Assembly: GCF_000321225.1 (NCBI RefSeq)
Contig: NW_004451886.1
Location: 241,361-305,360 of the forward strand
Length of the DNA stretch: 64,000 bases
Direction of reading: 5' to 3'
Source: Odobenus rosmarus divergens
Taxonomy: Eukaryota; Chordata; Mammalia; Carnivora; Odobenidae
Shown piece by piece: positions 33,543 to 45,683 of the stretch (its first letter is position 1; every line of letters starts with the position of its first letter). Under the pieces are notes generated by a model. That model was not told the origin of the DNA. It saw only the letters and a list, made by a program, of their open reading frames with translations, and did no database searches. Position numbers and translations under genes: made by a program.

Positions 33543-35487
33543 CTTAAATGATTTTTTTTATTAACATAATGTATTATTTGTTCCAGGGGTACACGTCTGT
33601 GATTCATCAGTCTTACACAATGCACAGCGCTCACCATAGCACATACCCTCCCCAATGTCCATCACCCAGCCACCCCATTCCTCCCACCACCCCCTCCACT
33701 CCAGCAACCCTCAATTTGTTTCCTGAGATTAAGAGTCTCTTATGGTTTATCTCCCCCTCCAGTTTCGTCTTTCATTTTTCCCTCCCTTCCCCTATGATCC
33801 TCTGTCTTGTTTCTCAAATTCCTCATATCAGTGAGATCATATGATAATTGTCATTCTCTGATTGACTTATTTTGCTTAGCATAATTCCCTCTAGTTCCAT
33901 CCACGTCGTCGCAAATGGCAAGATTTAATTTTTTTGATGGTTGCATAATATTCCATTGTATATACATCCCCCACATCTTCTTTATCCATTCAACTGTTGA
34001 TGGACATCTTGGCTCTTTCCATTGTTTGGCTATTGGGGACATTGCTGCTATATACATTGGGGTGCATGTACCCCTTCGGATTACTACATTTGTAACTTTA
34101 GGGTAAATACCCAGTAGTGCAATTGCTGGATCATATGGTAGCTCTATTTTCAACTTTTTGAGGAACCTCCATACTGTTTTCCAGAGTGGCTGCACCAGCT
34201 TGCATCCCCACCAACAGTGTAGGAGGGATCCCCTTTCTCTACATCCTCACCAACATCTGTTGTTTCCTGACTTGTTAATTTTAGCCATTCTGACTGGTGT
34301 GAGGTGGTATCTCATTGAGGTTTTGATTTGTATTTCCCTGATGCNNNNNNNNNNNNNNNNNNNNNNNNNNNNNNNNNNNNNNNNNNNNNNNNNNNNNNNN
34401 NNNNNNNNNNNNNNNNNNNNNNNNNNNNNNNNNNNNNNNNNNNNNNNNNNNNNNNNNNNNNNNNNNNNNNNNNNNNNNNNNNNNNNNNNNNNNNNNNNNN
34501 NNNNNNNNNNNNNNNNNNNNNNNNNNNNNNNNNNNNNNNNNNNNNNNNNNNNNNNNNNNNNNNNNNNNNNNNNNNNNNNNNNNNNNNNNNNNNNNNNNNN
34601 NNNNNNNNNNNNNNNNNNNNNNNNNNNNNNNNNNNNNNNNNNNNNNNNNNNNNNNNNNNNNNNNNNNNNNNNNNNNNNNNNNNNNNNNNNNNNNNNNNNN
34701 NNNNNNNNNNNNNNNNNNNNNNNNNNNNNNNNNNNNNNNNNNNNNNNNNNNNNNNNNNNNNNNNNNNNNNNNNNNNNNNNNNNNNNNNNNNNNNNNNNNN
34801 NNNNNNNNNNNNNNNNNNNNNNNNNNNNNNNNNNNNNNNNNNNNNNNNNNNNNNNNNNNNNNNNNNNNNNNNNNNNNNNNNNNNNNNNNNNNNNNNNNNN
34901 NNNNNNNNNNNNNNNNNNNNNNNNNNNNNNNNNNNNNNNNNNNNNNNNNNNNNNNNNNNNNNNNNNNNNNNNNNNNNNNNNNNNNNNNNNNNNNNNNNNN
35001 NNNNNNNNNNNNNNNNNNNNNNNNNNNNNNNNNNNNNNNNTTTGTTCCATTTCTTTGAAAATAGTTGATGGTATTTTGATAGGGATTGCATTAAATGTGT
35101 AGATTGCTCTAGGTAGCATAGACATTTTCACAATATTTGTTCTTCTAAACCATGAGCATGGAACGTTTTTCCATTTCTTAGCATCTTCCTCAATTTCTTC
35201 CATGAGTATTCTATAGTTTTCTGAGTACAGATTCTTTGCCTCTTTGGTTAGTTTTATTCCTAGGTATCTTATGGTTTTGGGTGCAATTGTAAATGGGATC
35301 GACTCCTTAATTTCTTTCTTTTGTCTTGTTGTTAGTGTATAGAAATGCCACTGATTTTTGTGCATTGATTTTATATCCTGCCACTTTACTGAATTCCTGT
35401 ATGAGTTCTAGCAGTTGTGGGGTGGAGTCTTTTGGGTTTTCCACATAAAGTATCATCTCATTGGCAAAGAGTCTTGAATGATTTTTA
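33543..35487 (-). mobile_element. 5'-truncated LINE-1 (3' half), antisense, with assembly gap
   Basis: The left part (33557-34344) is the reverse complement of the L1 3' UTR and distal ORF2, including 'cccaccaacagtgtagg' and 'gctggatcatatggtag'. The right part (35041-35472) is more proximal ORF2. Near-matching duplications ccttaaatgattttt / tcttgaatgattttt lie at the two ends (33543 and 35472). The copy is broken: there is a stop at 34247, and the usual 'MEYY'-type motif near 33960 lies in a different frame from the upstream 'PSTVEWIKKMW' segment. Translated frames cover RT-downstream and C-terminal parts of ORF2p. It is much less decayed than the other L1 pieces and so younger. Confidence 0.94.
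34345..35040. other. 696-N assembly gap inside the LINE-1
   Basis: A run of 696 Ns. From memory of L1 structure, the flanking ORF2 segments are normally separated by roughly 0.6 kb, so the gap length seems plausible and most likely hides the missing ORF2 interior. Long frames reported through it are artefacts of N translation. Confidence 0.95.
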
Positions 35488-36185
35488 TGAATTAATGTTA
35501 TCAGGATACTTACTGTCCAATATATCGTGTATTTTTATTTGAAAAAGTGCTGTTGTCAGAAAATGCAATGTAACAGAAGATTTCTAAAGCGGTAATACCA
35601 CCTTAGTTTTTTTTTTTTTTCTGTAGATAAGCAGATATTTTTCCCAGTGTAAATAAAATAAATATATAAGGGTGGGAAAACTTTATATTTGATGTACTTT
35701 AAGCTTTTGGGGGCAATATTTAGTGACATTTTAAATTCTCCCCTTGCTGTCAGATGGGAATTCACTCAGAAATAATTGAAACCACTTTTTGTCTATAAGT
35801 TCCCAAGTGCATTGTAGAAAAGTTATTTGCAGTCTGTTGAATCATCAATGAATAAAGGTTATTGTTCCTCTCTGATTTTAGTTCTTTGCTAGTGTTGATA
35901 TGAGAATAGTTTTTGCTAATTTTCATACCATTCGTGTATATATAACACACACATGCACACAATCAAGAATAAGTGAATATTTTTATGGTTCCTGCTACTT
36001 TTAGTCTCTTTTCTGTCCTTTGTGCATTTACATACATAATTTTGAGCTGGATTTCCAGAAATATACTCATTTGTCAGATGAATATTACTAAGCCACCAGT
36101 ATTTTTCATTTGTATTATACATTTCCTTACAATGAGACAGAATAAGGTTAAAAATATAATACTGCAAAATGTACCCACAAGTCAA
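35488..36185. other. Unassigned AT-rich stretch
   Basis: Nothing recognised. Several short overlapping frames on both strands. Confidence 0.4.
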
Positions 36186-36290
36186 CTAAGGTCCTTGTCT
36201 CACATTTAGGTCTTTCATCCATTTTGAGTCTATTTTGTGTGTGGTGTAAGAGAATGGTCTTACATATTCCTCATTCTTCCATGTAAAAAC
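36186..36290 (-). mobile_element. Short LINE-1 ORF2 fragment, antisense
   Basis: 'catttaggtctttcatccat', 'tttgagtctattttgtgtgt' and 'ggtgtaagagaatggtc' are the reverse complement of a well-conserved L1 ORF2 segment. The rest of the element is not recognisable. Confidence 0.72.
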
Positions 36291-38388
36291 TCATTAATAA
36301 GTTTCCATTTAAGTGAAGCTCAATTGAGAATGAAAATGACACATTCTGCATTATTCTAGTGTCACTAAACACCCATACATTACTGTAATATACTCATACT
36401 TCATTTTTGTGTGGTAAGCCTTTTTTTGTAATCCCTGGTTCATTTTAATAGGTAAAAGAGGAAGAATTTTTAAATATTTCTATTACCTCACCAATATAAT
36501 CACCATGCATTTGTAATGGCTTCAAGCTAAAAGCAATACACTTATGACCAAGTATAAATATGTGTGGCCAAAGTGCTTGAGATAGCCACTATCTCCATTT
36601 TTTTTGTTGTTTTTTAATGTAGATCTAACTGACTTTCAAGTAATAGGGCAATAAGGAATTATCCTGAACACTAACACGTTTGTTTCATAAACTAACTTAT
36701 GGTCAGGCTGAAATCCTTACCCTCTCAGAGTACTCAGAGTCATTTATTTTGCTGTTTCTGAAGAGTTGTTCTTAGGATAAGAAGACTGCCACCCTGATGA
36801 ATCATCTGCACCCTTACCCACCTGTAGGACAGGATTCAGACATGGTTCCATCCAGGCCTGGATCATTTTCTCAGTATCTGCTTCAGTTCTGTCCTTTGCA
36901 TGTTAGCAACATCTTTGAGTTGGTTTCCACTATTGTTGGAAGACGGATACTAGCAGCCATTGAGAGCAATGTGGTTCACATCTAATTAGAGAGCAGCATT
37001 TCTGCCTGTAAGTACTAAAGTCCTGAAATTCACACTGATCAGACTGTCCCTGAGTCATTCCTTATGATCAAGCAATTGTAATGTACTAATTTGCTGGCCC
37101 TGAATTATCTGAACCTTTGTGGCAAGTTATATAGGAATACCCTGGCTGTCTTAGATGAACACCCCAGTACTGAATGTTGAGCTAATCTCGCCAAAAGAAA
37201 TGTTGCAACATAGTGGGATAGGGATAGAGTAGATGTCCATGTGAAAACTTGCAATGGCTACTGCCACGGATGAGTTCCCTGGATGCAAATCCTGAGAGGG
37301 GGGTTGGTATTCAGGCTGTTTACTAGGGTATCCCCTTAGCTCAACATCTGCAGAGGAAGGAGAAAGAGATCAGTAATGGGCAGAGTGGCAGGGCCAAGGA
37401 CAGATTTCATTGACTCTCTTAGAGGTTCTCCAGCTAGAATGATTCTTCAGAGTTGTTCTCAGTTGGATTGAAATGGCCAGGGGTTTGCTCTTCCATACAG
37501 ATCACTGACCATGACCACTCGGGAAGGAGGTATGACTCTGGTGCTTCTCTGCAGGTGAATCAGTCACAGAACAATCACAGAACAGTCACAGAGCAATCAC
37601 AGAACACTAAAGGGGTTGAAAGCTAAAGGCATCTGATGACAGGATTCCCCACAGCTGAGCCAACAAGTTCTTCACACCATGGTTATCTGCCACATTCACT
37701 ACAGGCCCTATAAAGTAACATGTGAAATTCTATTCATGAATAACCTGTGTGTACTGGTTAACTCTGAAAGCGACTCATGTTCCAAGTTGACAAAGAGTCC
37801 AAGATTGGTTTGATGAATTCTGTGTTCTTCCAGCTAATCAGGGCTTGGATTGAAACAAAACGTAACTTTTAATTCCTTTCCTAATTATTCCATATCAGTC
37901 TCAAATCCTGAAAAGGCAGATGATGGGGTCAAAATTCTTTGGAAATATCAATCTACCTCACATTTAGCTTTATAAACCAAACACAGGCTTTTGGGTTACT
38001 AGCTGAGTTACACAGCAGCATAAAATCACCCTCCCTCATACTAATAAAATGAACAAATAGTTTTTTTTAAATGAAGAGAAGAAGCAAAAGGGATAAAGTT
38101 CCTTCACAAGCAGCCATAAATAAGGGAATATGAACAAATGAAAGCCATATACCTCAAAAAGCAAAGCTAAGGAAAGAAACAGAGGATTCTGAGGACAGGT
38201 GGTAGTCTGGGTCCCTGAGCCAGCTTCCTTGCTCCCACAATCAACCTTGAAAAAAGAACATGACTTTACAAAATTCTCTGAACTCTCACTAAAATTTTCC
38301 ATTCAGAAAAAAATGTGGCCTTGGGGAGAAGTAGGCAGCTCTTTTGATTTTTTTCCCCCTACTCTTCTATATAGTTTGATTATTAAAA
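36291..38388. other. Unassigned stretch, about 2.1 kb
   Basis: No repeat is named with confidence. The part at 37230-37560 is of mixed composition with LTR-like feel, but I cannot assign it. A small tandem repeat at 37561-37604 is listed separately. Confidence 0.4.
37561..37604. repeat. 11-bp tandem repeat, four units
   Basis: Four 11-bp units alternating cagtcacagaa and caatcacagaa (the third ends in g). The alternation suggests that a 22-bp dimer was duplicated. Confidence 0.93.
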
Positions 38389-38578
38389 TAATGAGTGAGG
38401 ATGGGACGCCTGGATGACTCAATTAAGCGTCTGCCTTAGGCTCAGGTCATGATCCCAGGGTCCTGGGAGTGAGTCCCACCTCGGGCTCCTTGCTCAGCGG
38501 GGAGCCTGCTTCTCCCTCTACGACTCCCCCCTGCTTGTGCTCTCTCTGACAAATAAATAAATAAGAACTTAAAAAAAA
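38389..38578 (+). mobile_element. Can-SINE, first of a three-SINE cluster
   Basis: After a flank taatgagtgaggatg (38389-38403), the head gacgcctggatgactcaatt begins, then 'catgatcccagggtcctggg', a short TC-rich body and 'caaataaataaataagaact' with an A run. Its tail runs directly into the tail of an antisense SINE. Confidence 0.93.
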
Positions 38579-38754
38579 TACTTTATTTATTTATTCATGA
38601 GAGACAGAGAGAGAGAGAGAGAGACAGAGACAGAGGGAGAAGCAGCCTCCCAAGAAGCAGGGAGCCCGATGTGGGACTCGATCCCAGGACCCTGGGATCA
38701 TGACCCTAGAAGAAGGCAGACGCTTAACCATCTGAGCCACCCAGGCGCCCCCCC
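38579..38754 (-). mobile_element. Can-SINE, antisense, tail-to-tail with the previous copy
   Basis: It starts tactttatttatttattcat, then a GA-rich body, 'gggactcgatcccaggacc' and a head ending cacccaggcgcccc. Together with 38404-38578 it forms an inverted SINE repeat of about 175 bp per arm with no spacer. Confidence 0.94.
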
Positions 38755-38766
38755 AAAAATTTTTTT

Positions 38767-38990
38767 AAATGAGTGAGCATATGGGGTGCCTGGGTGGCTC
38801 AGTCATTAAACGTCTGCCTTCAGCTCAGGTCATGATCCCAGGGTCCTGGGATCGAGCCCTGCATCGGGCTCCCTGCTCTGCGGGAAGCCTGCTTCTCCCT
38901 CACCTACTCACCCTGCTTGTGTTCCCTCTCTCTGTCCAATAAATAAATATAATCTTAAAATAAATAAATAAATAAATGAGTGAGCATATG
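38767..38990 (+). mobile_element. Can-SINE with 17-bp target-site duplications
   Basis: Perfect duplications aaatgagtgagcatatg lie at 38767-38783 and 38974-38990. The element is ggggtgcctgggtggctcag, 'catgatcccagggtcctggg', 'gcatcgggctccctgctctg', a TC-rich body and a (TAAA)n tail. It inserted next to the preceding pair at what looks like the same target word. Confidence 0.96.
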
Positions 38991-39821
38991 TTATTTTTAT
39001 TTAATTAGGATTATCTGTGTGAAAAATAAATATAAGAAATAAAAAATTAGTTCATGGGTCGTATAAACAGTACCTACTTATGAGCATCAGGACAATGAAT
39101 TAGAATCTGTGAGTTGAACTTGGCCAATGTCTTTTTTGCTCAACAGATTTTCAATAGACATACTTCCAAAAAGGAACTGTTTGATTCAAAACAAGTAATA
39201 GGAATTATACTATATCAATTTTCTGTATGAATTTATTATCAAGAGATGAGAATCTCTTATACATTACCTTGCTATTTTTTAATCTAAGCAGTATACATAA
39301 CATAACAACTCTTCTCTTCCTAAGCCTTTTATGGTGTACCTTTCTTTCTATAGGTTTATAGTGTAGTAGTATTAGTGACCAAAGAAAATCATATATTTGT
39401 TGTGTCTGCCAAGAATGGATGCCCCATAGGGAACTACTAGCTGGGGTCACCCTAGGGGCACCTCCTCAGGACCTATTATGTATTACTAATGCCTAACTTT
39501 CATGTCTCAAAATAATGGAACTAGAAGCCTGCTCAGTGCACATCCCAGGGATAGATGAATATTGAGGTTCAGCAGATGATTCTCTCCCTCTACTCTTCCT
39601 CTTGCCTCCCACCATGCTTTAAGTGATCAAACTTAAAAAAGAAAGAAAGGGGGAAGAGGAGAAAGAACAAAAAAAAAAACCATTCAGTTAAAAGGGAAGA
39701 AAGGAATGCATGTAAGTAAATCTAGTCCTTAAAGACCACTCTATGTTAAGGTCATCCCACTGTCATCGTTTGCTTTGGGTGGGGGTTCCCAGAGACCAGA
39801 GCTGGAATTGCAGATGTACCA
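38991..39821. other. Unassigned stretch
   Basis: AT-rich and unremarkable, with a purine-rich patch near 39630-39715. The 81-codon minus-strand frame at 39205-39450 has no domain. Confidence 0.4.
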
Positions 39822-40340
39822 TGTATTAGTCAGGGTTCTCCAGAGAAACAGAACCAATAGGATATATTTAGATATAGATAATGTAGAAGAGGAAATTTCT
39901 TATATAGCAATTGGCTCACATGCTTATGGAAAAGAAGTCCCACAGACTGCCACCTGCAAGCTGGAGAATCAGGAAAAGCTAGTGGTATAATTCAGTCTGA
40001 GTCTAAAAGCCTGAAATTCAGGTGCTTATGGTGTAAGTCCTGGTCAGAGTATAAAAGCCCAAGTGGCAGGATCTCTGGCATCCCAGGGCAGGAGAAGATG
40101 GGTATTTCAGCTTAAGCAGAGAGAAAGAATTTGCCCTTCCTTGGCCTTTTGTTCTGGTCAGGCCCTCAACAGATTCAATGATGCTCAGTGCACTGGTGAG
40201 GGTGATCTTTACTCAGTTGACATATTCAAAGGCTAATCTCTTCCAGAAACACCCTCACAGATACACTTAGAAGTGTTTTACCAGTTATCTGGGCATCTCT
40301 TAGCCCAGTCAAGTTGACATACAGAATTAACCATCACACA
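39822..40340 (-). repeat. Old interspersed repeat ('ccagagaaacagaacc' family), near full length
   Basis: It starts tgtattagtcagggttctcc and ends 'gacatacagaattaaccatc' then acaca, with 'ggccctcaacagattcaatg' and 'caaaggctaatctcttcc' inside. The order matches 20208-20787. The two ends read TG and CA. Non-coding. Confidence 0.78.
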
Positions 40341-40371
40341 CCTTGGCAATCTTCTTGGTCTTTTTATACAT

Positions 40372-40490
40372 CACTTTCCTTATCTATACATTGGCTATAG
40401 ATAAGGACTAGTATTCTTAGGGTTACTAAGAGAATTAAGTAGGTCAAAACACTTTATAAACAGTAGCATACTATAAAACATAAATGAAAC
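40372..40490 (+). repeat. MIR fragment (probable)
   Basis: 'ctttccttatctatacattg', 'ggactagtattcttagggtt', 'ctaagagaattaagtaggtc' and 'aacactttataaacagtag' follow the MIR core and 3' region. Strongly diverged. Confidence 0.58.
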
Positions 40491-40615
40491 AGGATGCCCC
40501 AGTTGTACCCAGCCTAAACTAATTTAGACTCAGTTTACCAAATCAGAGAGATGATGACTACTCCATGTGTTATTGTGCAGGAGGTATTTTATTTTCAAGC
40601 TAAAGAGGAAAAGAG

Positions 40616-40617
<2 letters not shown>

Positions 40618-40651
<34 letters not shown>
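40618..40651. repeat. (GT)17 microsatellite
   Basis: An uninterrupted run of 17 GT units, long enough to be polymorphic. Confidence 0.98.
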
Positions 40652-40653
<2 letters not shown>

Positions 40654-42534
40654 CCAGCACTGGGGCTAGTCTGGGGGAAGGAAGAAAAAACAGAAGAACT
40701 GAGTGAATAACGTGGTGGTGTCTGTTCTCACTCAGTGTGAGTAGGGAATATCCTCCGTGGGGTAGGGATTAAAGCAAATAACTGAAGAGGGTGTTCACAT
40801 AAAATCTTGTGCATTTCTAAGTGCTAACATGGTTTCTTGGTTCAGGTGACAAAAATGTGACAGAATTAAAGAGAAGACTCACTGTTTCCCCAACCCATCA
40901 TAGACTCCTCACAAGTGTTGAGGGCTAACTTAGCCAGTAGGAAAAAACTGTTAAGCCTAGTGGGAATGCCAGGCAGATGATGGCACCTGGTATACCAGCA
41001 CTCCCAGGCAAGGCACCAATGGAAGTAGCAACACACCTGCAAGGTAGTCTGCAGAAAGCAGACTTCCTCAAGGAAGCTGAAGAAAAGTATGGACAGAATT
41101 GCTTCTGAGTATGTAAAAAAAGACTTGCAGTGCCTGAAGGTTTGCATTACCAAACGTCTAAAGCTAGAGAACTTTAAGTATGGATTTTAATATTTGTGCC
41201 TTCAGGTGGGTGAAGCTTGAGAATTTATTTTGAATGGCATACCCAAATGGCACCTGTATAACAAAATGTACATATCATATCCCCGTTTATGAACTAATTT
41301 TTTATTTTATGGATTTAGTCTCTTATGGAAAATACAGCATCAATGACACAAATTAATCTATTTAAAGAATGACATATTTTACTGTACCTTGCACAGCTCA
41401 TACAACTGAAATTTTGCCCTGCATAATTTCAAACTCCTAAACTCCAACCCAAACTCCTGAAGCAGGGGTTTCAGATTTTGAAATCATGAAACCCTTTCTT
41501 CAAATGAAATCTTCTCTTAAACCCCAGTACAAGTTCCAACTGAAAACCAACATAATGAGCAAAGAAAATAACATTACCTTTATATATGACACTGAAGTTT
41601 TTCCTGCAGAGATAAGTGTTTTACCGAGAAATAAACTGTGGCCAATTTTGAGAAATTCCCAGCTGCCCTTGCCCCTACGGAAGGATTACAAGTTGGCTAC
41701 AGCATATCATAAACCAAAGTAAAGAAAGAAGAGGTGTATGTTCCTAGGATAACCTGGGGAGGAAAAATAAGAGGGGGCTCTATTGTAGTCATAAATGCTT
41801 GGGTTCTGTGTACTTTTATTTTTTAAATGTAAAAATCAGTGAATGTTACTAGGACATGGAGGTCAGAAACAGCATACAGAGACTCAAGAGCCAAGAGATG
41901 GAGATGGCCCTGGCGATTTTCGAAAATATTTAACAGATTTTAAATGACCCAGCATTTCTTGATTTGGTGTGGGCTTGGGCCAATTTTAGTGAGATTTCAC
42001 ATGGGAGGTAGGCCTAAGCTAACATTCAAAATACATTAATGAAAGCTGACTTCTCTGTTGGAAATGTACGTGGAAGCATAGATATCCATACGGTGGTCAG
42101 GCTCAGTCCATCTTGGGGACTCCTGAGCCCTCTTCATAGATCTTCCAAGGAAAACAGTGTGAAAATCAATAAATTAAATGACCTTTAAAGTTATATCTAA
42201 AGGAAAGAATTCAACTGAATGTTATAAATTTAGTGTATATGTTTATTTCTATGCTGTGTTCCTTGGTTGTGGTTTATGCCAAATTCAGGAATTGTGCTCT
42301 TGGGCTGTTTCCCCACCCATGAGCACATTTAAACTGAATGAAATCTAGTATAACATCTGTCAATTTTCTGTTCCTTCTTCTTTTCCAGTCCTAAGGCTAT
42401 GCAGGGAAGTACTATAGTTACTAAGTACTATAACAAACCTAACCATTTTCCTACAGATGTGCCAAACTAGTCTTTGATCAGACATGCAAACTTTCCTGTG
42501 AAATAATTATTCACTCAGTCATCACTTTGAGTGG
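40652..42534. other. Unassigned stretch, about 1.9 kb
   Basis: No repeat named. A 95-codon minus-strand frame (40866-41153) and a 78-codon plus-strand frame (41486-41722) show no domain I know. A retroposed sequence cannot be excluded for 40860-41180 but I recognise no parent gene. Confidence 0.4.
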
Positions 42535-42880
42535 TGGCTAGGTTCAAGATATAATGGGAAAGACAGGAAATGACATGGCTTTACCTTTGATAAGTTTCCA
42601 GTCTAGTGAGGAAGGAAAAAAAAAAAAGTAGTATAGCATGACATGATACCTATTACAAAATAGGTATACAATACTATGAAAACACAGTGGGGGGGAAAAA
42701 AAAGTCATGAAGTCTATTTGGAAAAGTTGCCAGAAGCAAATTTCCAGATCAGTCTTGAAGGATGAGTGGGACTTAATCACACAGAGAAAAGAGAAAGAGA
42801 TGATGGGGGAACGAAGGAGGTGTACAGGGTCTAAACAGAAAAGCCAACATGGCTAGGACATGGAGGAGTAATTAACCCAG
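42535..42880 (-). repeat. LINE-2 fragment, antisense
   Basis: 'gataagtttccagtctagtg', 'gatacctattacaaaatagg' and 'gtcttgaaggatgagtgg' are in the reverse-complement order of the L2 3' half. Ancient and non-coding. Confidence 0.65.
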
Positions 42881-44559
42881 CATATTTGCCTCTCACAGTT
42901 GATGAGGCTTTCAAGTGAGGAAATCACTAAGGCCCAGTTTTTTTTTTTTTTACTAATAAAATCCAATAAAAAGTGTCAACTTTTTGTTGTTGTCACTGTT
43001 AAAATTTTATATTGCTTTCCTCTGGAGATCACAACACACAATCTCATTACATTTTCTTACTGTGGTCTCAGGGACAACTTTTGGACTTAGGCAGATCTCT
43101 CATTGAAATTTTGCCATCTCTGGCCAGCAAACAGCAAAAGTAGACATGACAACAAAATTTGACGTTGTAAAGCTTTCTGGCTATATTCAAGAAAAATGGC
43201 ATTAATCAAGTCAGGTTTTAACGTGCTTATACAAAGTGAGCCTTCAACCATTTAAAATTTCACTCATCATCACTAATTATAATTCTATATGTTTTTGAAG
43301 GTTTTATAGTTCAACCCTAGCGTTTTGCTCAAGGCTGACACTTGGGCTTTCCCTTCAAAACTTCATAAGAACTAGAATCAGGTAAAACCAGTTTAGCAGA
43401 TCTTGTAGAGGGTGAGTTACAATCTCTTACACTATCCCATACTCCAAACACTTACCCCCAAATTGATGGGTGCTGCTTCTGGAATGTCAACATTCTCAGA
43501 ATTACTGTCAACAAAAGCAGGGCTGCTCTCCAAGATATTCAAAACAAGTAACTGAATAAGGTACTATTTTGAAATATGACTTCTTTATAGCTGATTTTGG
43601 AATTATTGACCACATGTAATTTTATTTATCTGGCCTCTTTCAAAGAGAAAAACTCTCAGAGCTTTGTGCATTGATAATGTTTTAGTTCAGTTGTTTTTTT
43701 TTTTTTTTTTAAATGGTAGGTCATGAAAAATTTTGAGGGCAGTGGAATTGCCTGGAAAGCCATATAAAATTATAATCATTTGTAATTCTAACAGTCAAAG
43801 AAAAAGAGTATACATAAAAACCCACAGGCAATCATGAAATTAAAAACTGGAAGAACATAAGGCATTTTGTTTCATTTTAAAGTGCCGATATAAAGTGGCC
43901 CTTCGGAAGACTGAGTAACCTTAAATACACCATCACGGAAGCAAAGAATTTTAATGTTCAGAGGGACTCCAGACATCGTCTACATCAACCTCTTCATTTG
44001 ATATATGAGTGACTAAGGTCGATAAAAATAAGTGGCAAGCCTAAATTCAGCAGAAGAGCAGCAATTAGGTAACAGAGCTCTTGACTATTAGCATTTGATC
44101 TTGATAGACATTACGTAGAGGTATAGCTTTTAGAAATATTAAACTATATGATTTCTTACCCGTCTTATCTCTTTAAGGTACTCCATTCAGGTTGAAAGAT
44201 ATGAGGCTGCCCGGTCTTAGCAGAATCAAAATCTTGGTTTTTCACTCAAAAGCCATGGTCCAGATGCAAGAAATTCTAGGTTACAGAATGTCATGTATTT
44301 AGGGTGAACCAGTAACTTATTCCCCATTCTCTCCCCTGCCTTTATATATAAGTAAGAGAAAAAAAATCCTTCAAGAATAGAGAGGAAAGTAATCATTAGA
44401 GAGGCCAATTAAAAAGTAGGCTTTGTCAATGTACACTCCAAGAGGATGATAAATTAGCAAATTTGCAGATTTTAAGGCAAAGAGGATCTGATGCCTGCTC
44501 ACAAGGAGGCAGTAGTTTTGAAGGAGCTCCCTGGGCCAAAGGGCAAAAAGGGCTACTTG
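42881..44559. other. Unassigned stretch, about 1.7 kb
   Basis: Nothing named. A run of T (43691-43710) could be the tail of an old antisense retroposon, but no body is recognisable. Confidence 0.4.
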
Positions 44560-45600
44560 GAGTATTGCAGAAAGAGATTCACTGCATCACTCCAGTGATG
44601 GAGCCCAAAGATGAGCCCCAATAGGGCACAGAACTTTAAGGTTACCAATTAGCTAAATGGTGGCAACATTAGACACCTTCCCACCCAGGAAGTGACTTAT
44701 ATTCTCATTATGGGTTTGTACTTTCTGACTACAGGGTCTTAGCCAACAACACTTTCCCAGGATTTGAAGACTATAAAATCTACCAGCACAGGGTACTACT
44801 TCATAGCAAAGGAAGTACTACTTCATAGCAAAGATGTGAGCTTGACCATGGGATTCACTGATTCTATTACATACTATACTACCCAGAGGTTTCTGGCCTA
44901 ATAAAATGACATCAAGAAGTGGAGAAAACACATCTGAAGCCCCAGCTGGGAGAAGATAACCTGACAGGATTTGGTGCCATCTTCCAGGATGCTGTGCCTA
45001 CTCTAAATCAATGACTTTTATATGCTTCTGTGTCTTCAATGGGTGGAATACTTAGATCCAAATCTAAGTGGTGGAAGGAGGAAATACTCTGCTACTATCA
45101 CTGCTAGTGACATTGGGGAATTTGTGTTTTCCATTCCTATAATGCTGAACTGTGAGGATTTAGAAGTCCTGGTTCCCAATAGGAAAATGCTTTAGTCAGG
45201 AGACACAAAAAAGTTTCCATTTAACCATAAAGATCAGTTGCAACCTGGTCACTTAGGGTTCCTTGTGTTGCCAAGACCAGGAATGAGAAAGAAGACTTAC
45301 CATTTTAGAAAGGACAATTGATCCTGATCACCATGTAGGACTACTGTTACACAATGGGACCAGTGTGAAGTATGTTTCAACCAAGGTAATTTACTTGGGT
45401 ACCGTTTTGCTGTGTACAACTTTTATGGTAAACAGAAAAAATGCAGCAGTAATGGTGGGCTGGTCTGTACAGGGCTCAGACTTTTCAAGGATGGACATCT
45501 ATTATATCACTAAGGAAGCCACCAAGAACAGCAAAGAAGCTAGCTTAAGATCAAAGAAATCTGAAAAAGATAGTATAGCCCAGTGACCAACAGCAGTGGT
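44560..45600 (+). mobile_element. Decayed ERVL provirus fragment, 3' pol (integrase and dUTPase regions)
   Basis: Nucleotide blocks follow the class III (ERVL) internal sequence: a part corresponding to the integrase core (about 44700-44990) then a part corresponding to the dUTPase unique to ERVL (about 45110-45500). The frame is broken by many stops; the longest open piece, 73 codons at 45365-45586, lacks a complete domain. A 22-bp tandem duplication (44793-44833) adds to the damage. Gag, reverse transcriptase and any 5' LTR are not seen. It is an ancient, non-functional copy whose left edge is approximate. Confidence 0.8.
44793..44833. repeat. 22-bp tandem duplication inside the ERVL remnant
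   Basis: gtactacttcatagcaaag occurs at 44793-44811 and again at 44815-44833, a 22-bp period. It is a local duplication or mis-repair in the dead provirus. Confidence 0.9.
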
Positions 45601-45683
45601 AAGAGCTAAAGTTCTTCTCACTAATTTCTCAGGATTAAAAGCCCTAAGCTGAAAAAAACCCATTCAAAAATTTCATACAAAGG

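Noticed and set aside
34158..35365. Open frames of 246 to 372 codons on both strands
   Set aside because: They run through 696 Ns. Only the ends are real, and on the minus strand these are L1 ORF2.
37561..37604. Regular repeats that might suggest a CRISPR array
   Set aside because: Units are 11 bp with no spacers, and the host is a mammal.
40866..41153. 95-codon minus-strand frame as a possible retroposed gene
   Set aside because: No recognised parent, poly(A) tail or target-site duplication.
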